Shown piece after piece: positions 45,457 to 53,672 of a stretch of 64,000 bases of DNA. This DNA is from Phenylobacterium sp. (lineage in GTDB: Bacteria > Pseudomonadota > Alphaproteobacteria > Caulobacterales > Caulobacteraceae), in NCBI RefSeq assembly GCF_013911965.1, contig NZ_JACESE010000006.1:62001-126000 (forward strand), read 5' to 3'. The translations under genes and the position numbers were made by a program. The notes under the pieces are model-generated. The model made no database searches. It had not been told where the DNA came from and saw nothing but the letters and a program-made list of their open reading frames with translations. Positions within the stretch are counted from its first letter, which is position 1, and each line of letters opens with the position of its first letter.

Positions 45457-46341
45457 ATGCGGTTCGACCTTACGGATTTGAGGCTCTTCTGCGACGTGGT
45501 GGAGGCGGGCTCGATCACCCGCGGCGCCGAGCGCAGCGCGCTCGCGCTCGCCGCCGCCTCCACGCGCATCCGCGCGATGGAGCAGTCGCTGGGGGCCGCC
45601 CTGCTGACGCGTTCGCGCCAGGGCGTCTCGCCCACGCCGGCGGGCCAGCTGCTCCTCAAGCATGCGCGAAGCCTGCTGGAGCAGAGCGCGCGCATGCAGG
45701 ACGAGCTGTCGGCCATCGCCGAGAGCGGCGCCGGCGAGGTCCGCGTCCTGGCCAACACCAACGCCCTGACCGAGTTCCTGCCGGAGGCGCTGTCCTCCTT
45801 CCTGGCCGATCACCCGCAGGTGAGCGTCGACCTGGAGGAGCGGCTGTCCGACGAGATCGTGGGCCTGGTGGCCGAGGGCGCGGCCGACCTCGGCATCGTC
45901 GCCGGCACCGTGGATGTGGGGGCGCTGGAGACCTATCCGTTCCGCACCGACCGCTTCGTGGTCGTGACCGCGCCCGACCATCCGCTGGCCCAGAACCTGC
46001 GCGCAAGCTTCGGCGAGGTCCTCGACTACGACCTGGTGGGCCTCGACCGCGCCAGCTCCCTGCAGCGCTTCCTGGCCGCGCGGGCGGCGCGCGAGGGCAA
46101 GCGCCTGCGGCTTCGCGTCCAGCTGCGCAGTTTCGACGCGGTCTGCCGGCTGGTGGAATGCGGCGTCGGCGTGGGCGTCGTGCCGGAAACCACGGCGGCC
46201 CGTGCGGTCTGCACCATGAAGCTCGCCATCGTCGCGCTCACCGACGACTGGGCGGTGCGCGAACTGAAGATCTGCGCCCGCAGCCTGGACGACCTGCGCC
46301 CCGTGGCCCGCCAGCTGGTGGACAGCCTGCGGACTGCGTGA
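45457..46341 (+). CDS. LysR-family transcriptional regulator
   Basis: 294 residues. The N-terminal winged helix (LTDLRLFCDVVEAGSITRGAERSALALAAASTRIRAME) and the PBP-like effector domain (VRVLANTNALTEFLPEALSSFLADHP) are clear. It faces away from sdhC across a 190-base gap, so sdh may be a target, but LysR partners in Caulobacterales vary. GGGAGACGAAGG precedes the ATG. Confidence 0.9.
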   Translation: MRFDLTDLRLFCDVVEAGSITRGAERSALALAAASTRIRAMEQSLGAALLTRSRQGVSPTPAGQLLLKHARSLLEQSARMQDELSAIAESGAGEVRVLANTNALTEFLPEALSSFLADHPQVSVDLEERLSDEIVGLVAEGAADLGIVAGTVDVGALETYPFRTDRFVVVTAPDHPLAQNLRASFGEVLDYDLVGLDRASSLQRFLAARAAREGKRLRLRVQLRSFDAVCRLVECGVGVGVVPETTAARAVCTMKLAIVALTDDWAVRELKICARSLDDLRPVARQLVDSLRTA

Positions 46342-46366
46342 CCCCGCGCAGGGGGAGTTAGGATTC

Positions 46367-46446
46367 AACCACGAAGATCACAAAGGACACAAAGCGGCCC
46401 TGCGCACGGCGCCTTCGTGCTCTTCGTGTCCTTCGTGGTTCAAAAA
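46367..46446. repeat. Inverted pair of 9-base-unit repeats (NNCACRAAG x3)
   Basis: The left arm on the plus strand reads ACCACGAAG, ATCACAAAG, GACACAAAG; the right arm on the minus strand reads ACCACGAAG, GACACGAAG, AGCACGAAG. So each arm is three 9-base units, arranged head to head over about 75 bases, followed by AAAAAA. It could also fold as a terminator between lysR and zapE, which are convergent. Confidence 0.7.
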
Positions 46447-46468
46447 ATCGCGCCTTCGGCGCCGCGCG

Positions 46469-47584
46469 CTATCCCCGGTCCGCGAGCCAGTCGGCGGAGC
46501 GCATCTCCTGCAGGCGGGAGGCGGTGCGCTCGAACTCGAAGGCGCCGTCTCCCGACGGATAGAGCTCCGTCGGCTCGGCCTCGGCCAGCACGATCAGCTT
46601 GGCCCGGGCCTCGTAGAGGGCGTCGATCAGGGTGACGAAGCGGCGCGCCTCCTCCCGCCGGGCCGGCGAAAGCCTCGGGACCCGCTCGAGGAAGACGGTG
46701 TGGAAGCGCTCGGCCAGGGCCAGATAGTCGTTGGGACCGAGCGCCACGCCGCAGAGGCTGGCGAAGGTGGCGCGCAGGAGGCCGCCCGTGGCGTGCGGCA
46801 GGTGGATCTTGCGGCCCAGCACCTCCAGCGTCTCGCCCAGCTCCTCGTCGCCGTCCAGCATGTCGGCCCACAGGGCGTCGAAGACCCGCTCGTGGTCCTT
46901 GTCGACCGGCGAGAACCAGACGCCGGCGGCGCGCAGGCGGTCCAGGCGGTAGTCGTGGGCCCCGGCCACGGCCACCACCTCGGTCTTGGCCTTCAGGAGA
47001 TCGATGAAGGGCAGGAAGAGCTGGCGGTTGATGCCGTCCTTGTAGAGCGCCTCGGGTACGCGGTTGGAGGTGGCCACCAGCGTCACGCCCCGCTCGAACA
47101 GCGCCTCGAACAGCCGTCCCAGAATCATGGCGTCGGCGATGTCGGTGACCTGGAACTCGTCGAAGCAGAGCAGGCGCGCCTCGCCGGCCACCACGTCGGC
47201 CACCGGCGGGATGGGGTCGTCCCCGCGGTGCTGGCCGAAGCGGGCCTTGCGGGCCGCGGCGTCGCCCTTCCGCCAGGCGTCGATCAGGCGGTGAACCTCG
47301 CCCATGAAGACGTGGAAGTGGGTGCGCCGCTTCTTGGCCGCCGGCGCGGTCTCGAAGAAGAGGTCCATCAGCATGGACTTCCCCCGTCCCACCGGGCCCC
47401 AGAGGTAGACGCCGGTCTGGCTTTCCGGCCTGCGGAAGCGGGCCAGCAGGCCCGAGGGCTCGGAGGCCGCGAGGTCGGCCTCGAGGCGCGCGAGCACCGG
47501 AAGGGCGGCGGCCTGGGCCGGGTCGGGGCGGATCTCGCCGCGCTCCAGGCGGGCGCGATAGGCGGCTTCGAGCGCGGACGTCAT
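46469..47584 (-). CDS. zapE: ZapE/AFG1-family ATPase
   Basis: 371 residues. Walker A GPVGRGKSMLMDLFFE, Walker B LLCFDEFQVTDIADAMIL, sensor VATSNRVPEALYKDGINRQ and the HFHVFMGEVH segment match the AFG1-like family, called ZapE where it affects the division ring. Often encoded near TCA-cycle genes in alphaproteobacteria, as here near sdh. Confidence 0.93.
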   Translation of the reverse strand: MTSALEAAYRARLERGEIRPDPAQAAALPVLARLEADLAASEPSGLLARFRRPESQTGVYLWGPVGRGKSMLMDLFFETAPAAKKRRTHFHVFMGEVHRLIDAWRKGDAAARKARFGQHRGDDPIPPVADVVAGEARLLCFDEFQVTDIADAMILGRLFEALFERGVTLVATSNRVPEALYKDGINRQLFLPFIDLLKAKTEVVAVAGAHDYRLDRLRAAGVWFSPVDKDHERVFDALWADMLDGDEELGETLEVLGRKIHLPHATGGLLRATFASLCGVALGPNDYLALAERFHTVFLERVPRLSPARREEARRFVTLIDALYEARAKLIVLAEAEPTELYPSGDGAFEFERTASRLQEMRSADWLADRG

Positions 47585-47644
47585 GGCGCTCGCCCTAGCC
47601 TGACGAAGCGGCGATCACAATCACCCAGCTCAGGCGGGGCCTTA

Positions 47645-47669
47645 GGAACGGCCAGGCTGCCCCTGGGTT
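47645..47669 (+). promoter_or_regulatory. EcfG-type promoter for the hydrophilic stress gene
   Basis: GGAAC (47645-47649), 16 bases, GGTT (47666-47669): fits the GGAAC-N16-(C/G)GTT pattern, 40 bases before the ATG at 47709. Confidence 0.6.
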
Positions 47670-47708
47670 GTCCTTGCAACACTCCAATGCAGGACAAGGA
47701 GAACGGAC

Positions 47709-48149
47709 ATGGCCGACGAGCCCCGCAATTTCGATCCCGACACGACCGACGCCAACCGCACCCGCCAGCAGGGCGGCGGCGTGGGCCAGCGTGAGCTCTC
47801 CGGGCAGCACGACCCCGACCGCAATGCGGACGTGACGGCGCCCAAGCCGCCGGCCCCGGCCGGCGACCGCGACGACGGCACGGCCGGGCGCGACCGCGGC
47901 CGCTATCCGGAGCGCAACGCCGCCGACCGGCACGACGCACGCGGCGCGCTCGGCGCCGGCACCCCGGCCAATGTGGACATCCACGACACGGGCGAGGACG
48001 ACAACCCGCAGGCCGACTGGGGCGAGGCGCGGGAGGGCGCGGTCCATTCGTCCAACCACACCAAGTGGGGCGAGAAGACCGAGGCCGAGCGCGGCCAGGG
48101 CGCCAAGACCCGGGCGCGGAACAAGGAGATCAATTCCGGCGGGCTCTAA
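47709..48149 (+). CDS. Small hydrophilic, disordered protein (likely general-stress gene)
   Basis: 146 residues with no hydrophobic stretch and very rich in Asp, Gly, Arg, Asn and Ala (for example DRDDGTAGRDRGRYPERNAADRHD). The C-terminus has HSSNHTKWGEKTEAERGQGAKTRARNKEINSGG. The make-up resembles desiccation- or stress-linked hydrophilins; I do not recognise a named family. AAGGAG precedes the ATG, and an EcfG promoter supports stress control. Confidence 0.75.
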   Translation: MADEPRNFDPDTTDANRTRQQGGGVGQRELSGQHDPDRNADVTAPKPPAPAGDRDDGTAGRDRGRYPERNAADRHDARGALGAGTPANVDIHDTGEDDNPQADWGEAREGAVHSSNHTKWGEKTEAERGQGAKTRARNKEINSGGL

Positions 48150-48162
48150 GGCGCGCGCGGAG

Positions 48163-48888
48163 CTAGATGGCGGCCTCGGAAGCCTCTTCCGGGGCCGTCA
48201 TGCGTCCGGCGTCCTCCTCGCCATCGGGCACGAGGGGCGTGTCGCTCTCGGCGGGCAGGCCGAAGTCCTGACGCAGGTCGGCGTAGCTCTCGCGGCGCTG
48301 GCAGACGCAGGCCGTCATCTGATCGGCCTCGTCCCACCAGACGAGCAGGGGGTAGCCGAGGTCCACGCCGTTGCCGGCCATCAGCGGCTCGAGCTCGGCG
48401 AGGAACCGGCGGCTCGCCTCGACCACGGCGCTGCGGGCCGGATCCCCGTCGGCGGGACGGATGCCCGGCGCGTCCCACTGGGCGGCGGGAACCGCGCGCC
48501 AGCGCTGCAGCAGGTCCCAGTCGCGGCTCAGCCAGAGTTCGGCCACGGTCGATCGCTCCATGGGCGTGGACTGGGACAGGGCGTTCACGTCGGGGCGCGC
48601 GACCATGATGACGCGGGTGTCGACGCCGGCCGCCTGCAGGTCCGGGAACTGCTCGGCCATGAAGCGCAGGCAGTCGGCGCAATCGCGATGGGCGACCATG
48701 TAGAGCGGCCGCCCCTCGCCCCCCGGCGAGACCCAGCCGGCGCTCTCGAGCAGGGCCGCGATCTCCTCCTGGTTCTTCTCCACCGTGGTCGGCCGCCAGC
48801 GCAACTCGAAGTTCCAGTAGGCGAAGAGGCCGCCGCCGACGACGAGCACCACGAGGGCGAGGGCCGCCCAAAGCTTGAAGTTCTTCAT
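48163..48888 (-). CDS. Membrane-anchored thioredoxin-fold protein
   Basis: 241 residues. One N-terminal membrane helix (about 6-26), then a periplasmic domain with MVAHRDCADCLRFMAEQFP, a CxxC site like DsbG/DsbC-type thioredoxin folds, and VIMVARPDVNALSQST. A second pair, CVCQRR, follows near residue 195. Thiol redox activity is plausible; no partner is adjacent. The GAACCGC hairpin upstream is probably the end of mmsA. Confidence 0.7.
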   Translation of the reverse strand: MKNFKLWAALALVVLVVGGGLFAYWNFELRWRPTTVEKNQEEIAALLESAGWVSPGGEGRPLYMVAHRDCADCLRFMAEQFPDLQAAGVDTRVIMVARPDVNALSQSTPMERSTVAELWLSRDWDLLQRWRAVPAAQWDAPGIRPADGDPARSAVVEASRRFLAELEPLMAGNGVDLGYPLLVWWDEADQMTACVCQRRESYADLRQDFGLPAESDTPLVPDGEEDAGRMTAPEEASEAAI

Positions 48889-48956
48889 GTCGCTGTCCTG
48901 CTCCTCGCCGTTTCGTCGAAAGCTTAACCGCCGGCGGGCCGAGCGGTTCAGCCGGA

Positions 48957-50468
48957 CTATCGCATGGTCGGGATGACGAAGGCTTGGTCCTCCGAAGCGC
49001 CCTCCGGCCAGCGCGCCGTCACCGTCTTGACCTTGGTGTAGAAGCGGACGCCCTCCATGCCGTGCTGGTTGGCGTCGCCGAAGGCGCTGCGTTTCCAGCC
49101 GCCGAAGCTGTGATAGGCCACCGGCACCGGGATCGGCACGTTGATCCCGACCATGCCGACGTTCACGCGGGATGCGAATTCCCGTGCCGCGCGGCCGTTG
49201 CGGGTGAAGATGGCCACCCCGTTGCCGTAGGCGTGCTGCGAGGGCAGGGCCAGCGCCTCCTCGAAGGTCTCCGCCCGCACGATCTGCAGGACGGGACCGA
49301 AGATCTCCTCCTGATAGGACCGCATCTGCGGCGTCACCCGGTCGAACAGGGACGGCCCGATGAAGAAGCCCGTCTCATGGCCCTGCAGGCGGAAGTCACG
49401 GCCGTCGACCACCAGTTCGGCGCCTTCGTCGACGCCCATCCGGATGTAGTCCGTCACCCGCTGCCGATGGGCCGCGCTGACGACCGGCCCGTACTGCGCC
49501 TCCGCGTCGCTGGAGACCCCGACCTTCAGCGTCTCGATCTTGGCCGTCATGAGTTCGCGGAAGGCCTCGGCGGTCTTGGCCCCGACCGGCACGGCCACCG
49601 GCAGGGCCATGCAGCGTTCGCCGGCCGAGCCGTAGGCCGCGCCCAGGATGTCGTTGGCGGCCGCCTCCAGATCGGCGTCGGGGAGGAGGATGCCGTGGTT
49701 CTTGGCCCCGCCCATGGCCTGGACGCGCTTTCCGTGCGCCGCGGCCGTGGAATAGACGTAATGGGCGATGTCGGAAGAGCCGACGAAGCTGACCGCGGCG
49801 ATGTCCGGATGGGTCAGGATGGCGTCCACCGCCGCCTTGTCCCCGTGGACGACGTTCAGCACGCCGGCCACGTCGATCCCGGCTTCCGCGCCGGCCTCCA
49901 TGAAGAGTTCGGCCAGCCGCACCGGCACGCTGGGGTCCTTCTCCGAGGGCTTGAGGATGAAGGCGTTGCCGACGGCGACCGCCACGCCGAACATCCACAT
50001 CGGGATCATGGCCGGGAAGTTGAACGGCGTGATTCCCGCCGCCACGCCCAGAGGCTGGCGCATGGAATAGACGTCGATGCCGGGGCCCGCGCCCTCGGTG
50101 TATTCGCCCTTGAGCGCGTGCGGGATGCCGCAGGCGAACTCGATCACCTCCAGGCCGCGCTGCACGTCGCCCTTGGAATCGGCGATGACCTTGCCGTGTT
50201 CGGAGGAGAGCAGGGCGGCCAGTTCGTCCATGCGCGCCTCGACGAGCCGCTTGAAGGCGAACATGACGCGGGCGCGGCGTTGCGGATTGACCGCGGCCCA
50301 GGCCGGCTGGGCGGCCAGCGCGGCCTGGACGGCGGCGTCCAGCTCCTGCGGCGAAGCGAGCGCCACGCGCGCCTGGACCTCGCCGAGGTTGGGATCGAAG
50401 ACGTCGCCGAAGCGGCCCGAGGTTCCGGCCTGGCTCCTGCCGGCGATGAAGTGATGGATCTCACGCAT
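48957..50468 (-). CDS. mmsA: Methylmalonate-semialdehyde dehydrogenase (CoA-acylating)
   Basis: 503 residues of the ALDH fold. GITPFNFPAMIPMWMFGVAVAVGNAFILKPSEKDP and the catalytic Cys in GSAGERCMALPVA are MmsA features, as is NVPIPVPVAYHSFGGWKRSAFGD near the end. It makes propionyl- or acetyl-CoA from methylmalonate or malonate semialdehyde in valine and inositol breakdown. It is monocistronic here. A hairpin with stem AACCGC/GCGGTT at 48926-48948 may end it. Confidence 0.94.
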   Translation of the reverse strand: MREIHHFIAGRSQAGTSGRFGDVFDPNLGEVQARVALASPQELDAAVQAALAAQPAWAAVNPQRRARVMFAFKRLVEARMDELAALLSSEHGKVIADSKGDVQRGLEVIEFACGIPHALKGEYTEGAGPGIDVYSMRQPLGVAAGITPFNFPAMIPMWMFGVAVAVGNAFILKPSEKDPSVPVRLAELFMEAGAEAGIDVAGVLNVVHGDKAAVDAILTHPDIAAVSFVGSSDIAHYVYSTAAAHGKRVQAMGGAKNHGILLPDADLEAAANDILGAAYGSAGERCMALPVAVPVGAKTAEAFRELMTAKIETLKVGVSSDAEAQYGPVVSAAHRQRVTDYIRMGVDEGAELVVDGRDFRLQGHETGFFIGPSLFDRVTPQMRSYQEEIFGPVLQIVRAETFEEALALPSQHAYGNGVAIFTRNGRAAREFASRVNVGMVGINVPIPVPVAYHSFGGWKRSAFGDANQHGMEGVRFYTKVKTVTARWPEGASEDQAFVIPTMR

Positions 50469-50547
50469 GGGAGAAGTTGTAGGCGCACGCGACGACCGCG
50501 CCTAGCGCTTGCCCAGGATATGGGCGCGGGCGCATTCTGGCGTGGCA

Positions 50548-51423
50548 ATGACGATCGCTTCGTCCACGGACATCCTCAGCGCCGCCCGCAGCCGCCACGA
50601 CCACGTGGTGGACGTGCTGATCGCCGAGCGCGCGCCGAACCTGACCGGCCACCCGGCCTGGCCCCTGCTGCGCCCGGCCCTCTACGGTCTGCTGGACTAC
50701 GGCAAGGCGCGCCGGATGGCCGACGCCATCGCCCCCCTGCCCGGCGCCGACGCGCTGGAGACGGTCTCGCGCCTGCTGGACGTGAAGCTGCACGTGCAGA
50801 ACCTGGACCGCCTGCCGCGGACGGGGCGCTGCGTCGTGATCGCCAACCATCCCACCGGCATCGCCGACGGGGTCGCGGTCTATGATGCTTTCAAGCACCT
50901 GCGGCCCGACCTCTGCTTCTACGCCAATTCCGACGCCCACCGCGTCTCGCCGGGATTCCAGGACGTGCTGATCCCGGTCGAATGGGTCGAGGAGAAGCGC
51001 ACCCGCGAGCGCACGCGGCTGACGCTCCAGCTGACCCGCGAGGCCATGGAGGCCGAGCGCGCCCTGGTGATCTTCCCGGCCGGCCGCCTGGCCCGCCGCG
51101 GGCCGGACGGAACCCTGGCCGATCCGGCCTGGATGCCCAGCGCCGTCTCCATCGCCCGCAAGTTCGACGCGCCGGTGGCGCCGCTGCACATGGCCGGGCC
51201 CTGGTCGACCCTCTTCCACTTCTTCAACCGCTTCTCGGCCGAACTGCGCGACATCACCCTTTTCCACGAGCTGCTGAACAAGCGCGGGCGGCGGTTCTCG
51301 CTGACGCTGGGGCCCCTCATCCCGCCCGAGGCCCTGGCGGGGGAGGCCCAGGCCGCCACCGAGGCGCTGAAGGCCTATGTGGAACGCGCCCTGCCCGCCG
51401 ATCCGGACCGGCCCTTCGCATGA
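50548..51423 (+). CDS. PlsC-like 1-acyl-glycerophosphate/lipid acyltransferase
   Basis: 291 residues from ATG 50548. The acyltransferase motif NHPTGIADG and the later IFPAGRLARRG (motif III) are present, with AVSIARKFDAPVAPLHMAGP. The layout resembles the OlsA/hemolysin-type acyltransferases. The substrate is not certain. Its stop overlaps tsaE by 4 bases, so it opens a long overlapping operon. Confidence 0.82.
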   Translation: MTIASSTDILSAARSRHDHVVDVLIAERAPNLTGHPAWPLLRPALYGLLDYGKARRMADAIAPLPGADALETVSRLLDVKLHVQNLDRLPRTGRCVVIANHPTGIADGVAVYDAFKHLRPDLCFYANSDAHRVSPGFQDVLIPVEWVEEKRTRERTRLTLQLTREAMEAERALVIFPAGRLARRGPDGTLADPAWMPSAVSIARKFDAPVAPLHMAGPWSTLFHFFNRFSAELRDITLFHELLNKRGRRFSLTLGPLIPPEALAGEAQAATEALKAYVERALPADPDRPFA

Positions 51424-51887
51424 TCGTGGCCGCCGAGGGCGACTTCCGCCTGGACGACGAGGCCGCCACCCAGCGCCTGGGCGCGGCCCTGGCCAAGGCC
51501 CTGCAGCCGGGGGAGGCCATCTGCCTGACCGGGCCTCTGGGGGCCGGCAAGTCGACGCTCGCCCGCGCGCTGATCCGCGCCCGGACCACGCCCGACGAGG
51601 ACGTGCCGAGCCCGACCTTCACCCTCGTCCAGTTCTATGAAGGCGAGGGGCTGCCCATCGCCCACTTCGACCTGTACCGGCTCTCCGACCCCGACGAGGC
51701 CTATGAGATCGGCCTGGACGAGGCGCTGGACGAGGGCGCGGCCATAGTCGAATGGCCGCAGCGCCTGGAGGGTCGCCTTCCCCCCCACCGCTTGGATATA
51801 GAGATCGCTCTGGACGGGGAGGCGCGCCGCGTTCGGCTGATCCCCCACGGCGCCTGGGAAGGACGTGCGATTGAGTTCGGATCGTGA
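51420..51887 (+). CDS. tsaE: tRNA threonylcarbamoyladenosine biosynthesis ATPase TsaE
   Basis: 155 residues. Walker A GPLGAGKSTLARALIR, SPTFTLVQFYEGEGLPIAHFDLYRL and EWPQRLEGRLP are classic TsaE. It works with TsaB and TsaD to make t6A37 in ANN-decoding tRNAs. It overlaps both neighbours. Confidence 0.95.
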   Translation: MIVAAEGDFRLDDEAATQRLGAALAKALQPGEAICLTGPLGAGKSTLARALIRARTTPDEDVPSPTFTLVQFYEGEGLPIAHFDLYRLSDPDEAYEIGLDEALDEGAAIVEWPQRLEGRLPPHRLDIEIALDGEARRVRLIPHGAWEGRAIEFGS

Positions 51888-52959
51888 AGGCCAGAAGGCC
51901 GAGTTTCTGGCCCGGCACGGCCTGGCGGACGCCGAGCGCGTGCCGCTGGCCGGCGACGCCTCCACCCGTCGGTACGAGCGCCTGAAGCGCCCGGGGAAGG
52001 CCAGCCTGATCTTCATGGATCAGCCGCCGGTCGAAAGCGCGCCCTGCCCGCCCGAAGCCACCCCCGACCAGCGGCGTCTGGCCGGCTACAATGCGATGGC
52101 CAGGCTCGCCGCCGGCCGCGTAGACGCCTTCGTGGCCACGGCCGAATGGCTGCGCGGCCAGGGCTTCTCCGCGCCCGAGATCGTCGCCCACGAGGCGGGC
52201 GAGGGCCTGGCCGTGCTCGAGGACCTGGGGGACGACCTCTATGCGCGCCTGATCGAGGGCGGCACGGACGAGGCGCCGCTCTACGAGGCCGCCGTCGATG
52301 TCCTGGCGCAGCTGCATCGGGCGAGCCCGCCGCCGGTCCTGGTGGCGCAGGGCGCCTCCTGGCCGCTGCTGACCTATGACGACCTGGCCCTGCGCACCGG
52401 CGGGGAGATGTTCCTCGAATGGTGGCCGAAGTACGCCGGCCTGCCGCCCTTCTCCGAAGACGCCGTCGCCGAGTGGGAGGACCTGTGGGCGCCCATCCGC
52501 GCCCGCGGCGAGGCCGAGGCCCGCGTCTTCTGCCACCGCGACTACCACGCCGAGAACCTGCTGTGGCTGCCCCTGCGCAAGGATGTGGCGCGCGTCGGCC
52601 TGCTGGACTTCCAGGACGCCGTCCGCGCCCATCCGGCCTGGGACTTCTCCATGCTGCTGCACGACGCCCGCCGCGACGTCTCGGCCGAGCGGGAGACCGC
52701 GGCCCTGGAGCGCTACCTCGCCCAGCGCGACGACCTGGACCGGGAGACCTTCCTGGCCGACTACCGGGCGCTCGGCGCGCTCAACTCCGCCCGCATCCTC
52801 TTCATCTTCGCCCGCCAGGTGGCCGGATACGGCCGTCCGCGCTACGAGGCCTTCATGCCCAGGACCTGGCGCTATCTGAACCGCTGCCTGCAGGCGCCGG
52901 AGCTTAAGCCCATCAAGGCCTGGTTCGACCGTCACGTGCCGGCCGAGGCGCGGCGGTGA
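51871..52959 (+). CDS. amgK: N-acetylmuramate/N-acetylglucosamine kinase AmgK
   Basis: 362 residues from TTG 51871, chosen because AAGGA lies 7 bases upstream; a GTG at 51865 is too close to it. Kinase core of the aminoglycoside-phosphotransferase fold: VFCHRDYHAENLLW (catalytic loop) and LLDFQDAVRAHPAWDFSMLLHD (metal site). AmgK phosphorylates cell-wall sugars at C1 for recycling; MurU follows, as expected. Overlaps tsaE and murU. Confidence 0.9.
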   Translation: MSSDREGQKAEFLARHGLADAERVPLAGDASTRRYERLKRPGKASLIFMDQPPVESAPCPPEATPDQRRLAGYNAMARLAAGRVDAFVATAEWLRGQGFSAPEIVAHEAGEGLAVLEDLGDDLYARLIEGGTDEAPLYEAAVDVLAQLHRASPPPVLVAQGASWPLLTYDDLALRTGGEMFLEWWPKYAGLPPFSEDAVAEWEDLWAPIRARGEAEARVFCHRDYHAENLLWLPLRKDVARVGLLDFQDAVRAHPAWDFSMLLHDARRDVSAERETAALERYLAQRDDLDRETFLADYRALGALNSARILFIFARQVAGYGRPRYEAFMPRTWRYLNRCLQAPELKPIKAWFDRHVPAEARR

Positions 52960-53672
52960 GCGACGCCCCCAAGACCGCCATGGTCATGGCCGCGGGGCTC
53001 GGCACCCGCATGCGGCCGCTGACCGACCACAGGCCCAAGCCGCTGGTCGAGGTGGGCGGCAAGGCGCTCATCGACCATGTGCTGGACCGGCTGGTGGAGG
53101 CGGGCGTCGAAACCGCCGTGGTCAACATCCACCACTTCGCCGACCAGATGGTGGCCCACCTGGCGCGCCGCGACGACATCCGCATCAGGATCAGCGACGA
53201 GCGGGCCGCCCTCTTGGATTCCGGCGGCGGCATCGCCAAGGCGCGCGCCCTGCTGGGCGAGGACCCCATCCTGGTGGCCAATATCGACTCCCTGTGGACC
53301 GGCGGCGCGACCCCGCCGCTGGAGACGCTGAAGGCCGCCTGGGACCCGGAACGGATGGACGTCCTGCTGCTGCTCGTCCCGCGCGGCCACGGGCTGGGCT
53401 TCGAAGGGCCGCAGGGCTTCTTCCGCGACGACGAAGGGCGGCTGACCCACTCGGCCGCGCCCGAGCCGCCGACGCCCTACGCCAATGTCGGCTTCCAGAT
53501 CCTCAAGCCCCAGATCCTGGACGACGTGCGTGAGGAGGCCTTCTCCATCGTGCCGATCTGGAAGGCGCTGGCCGAAAAGGGCCGCCTGCACGGGGCGGTG
53601 ATGGACGCCTTCTGGATGCATGTCGGCGACCCGGCCGCCCGGGAGGCGGCCGAGGCGAAGCTGGCCCCGTGA
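52956..53672 (+). CDS. murU: MurNAc-1-phosphate uridylyltransferase MurU
   Basis: 238 residues from a GTG overlapping the amgK stop (GTGA). Signature AMVMAAGLGTRMRPLTDHRPKPLVEV and later ANVGFQILKPQIL fit sugar-phosphate nucleotidyltransferases of the MurU group. With AmgK it makes UDP-MurNAc from recycled MurNAc, bypassing MurA. Confidence 0.9.
   Translation: MSDAPKTAMVMAAGLGTRMRPLTDHRPKPLVEVGGKALIDHVLDRLVEAGVETAVVNIHHFADQMVAHLARRDDIRIRISDERAALLDSGGGIAKARALLGEDPILVANIDSLWTGGATPPLETLKAAWDPERMDVLLLLVPRGHGLGFEGPQGFFRDDEGRLTHSAAPEPPTPYANVGFQILKPQILDDVREEAFSIVPIWKALAEKGRLHGAVMDAFWMHVGDPAAREAAEAKLAP

Noticed and set aside
48926-48949. Possible EcfG promoter on the minus strand before the thioredoxin-fold gene
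   Set aside because: It reads TGAAC-N16-GGTT, a mismatch in the -35, and the same bases form an AACCGC/GCGGTT hairpin better explained as the end of mmsA.
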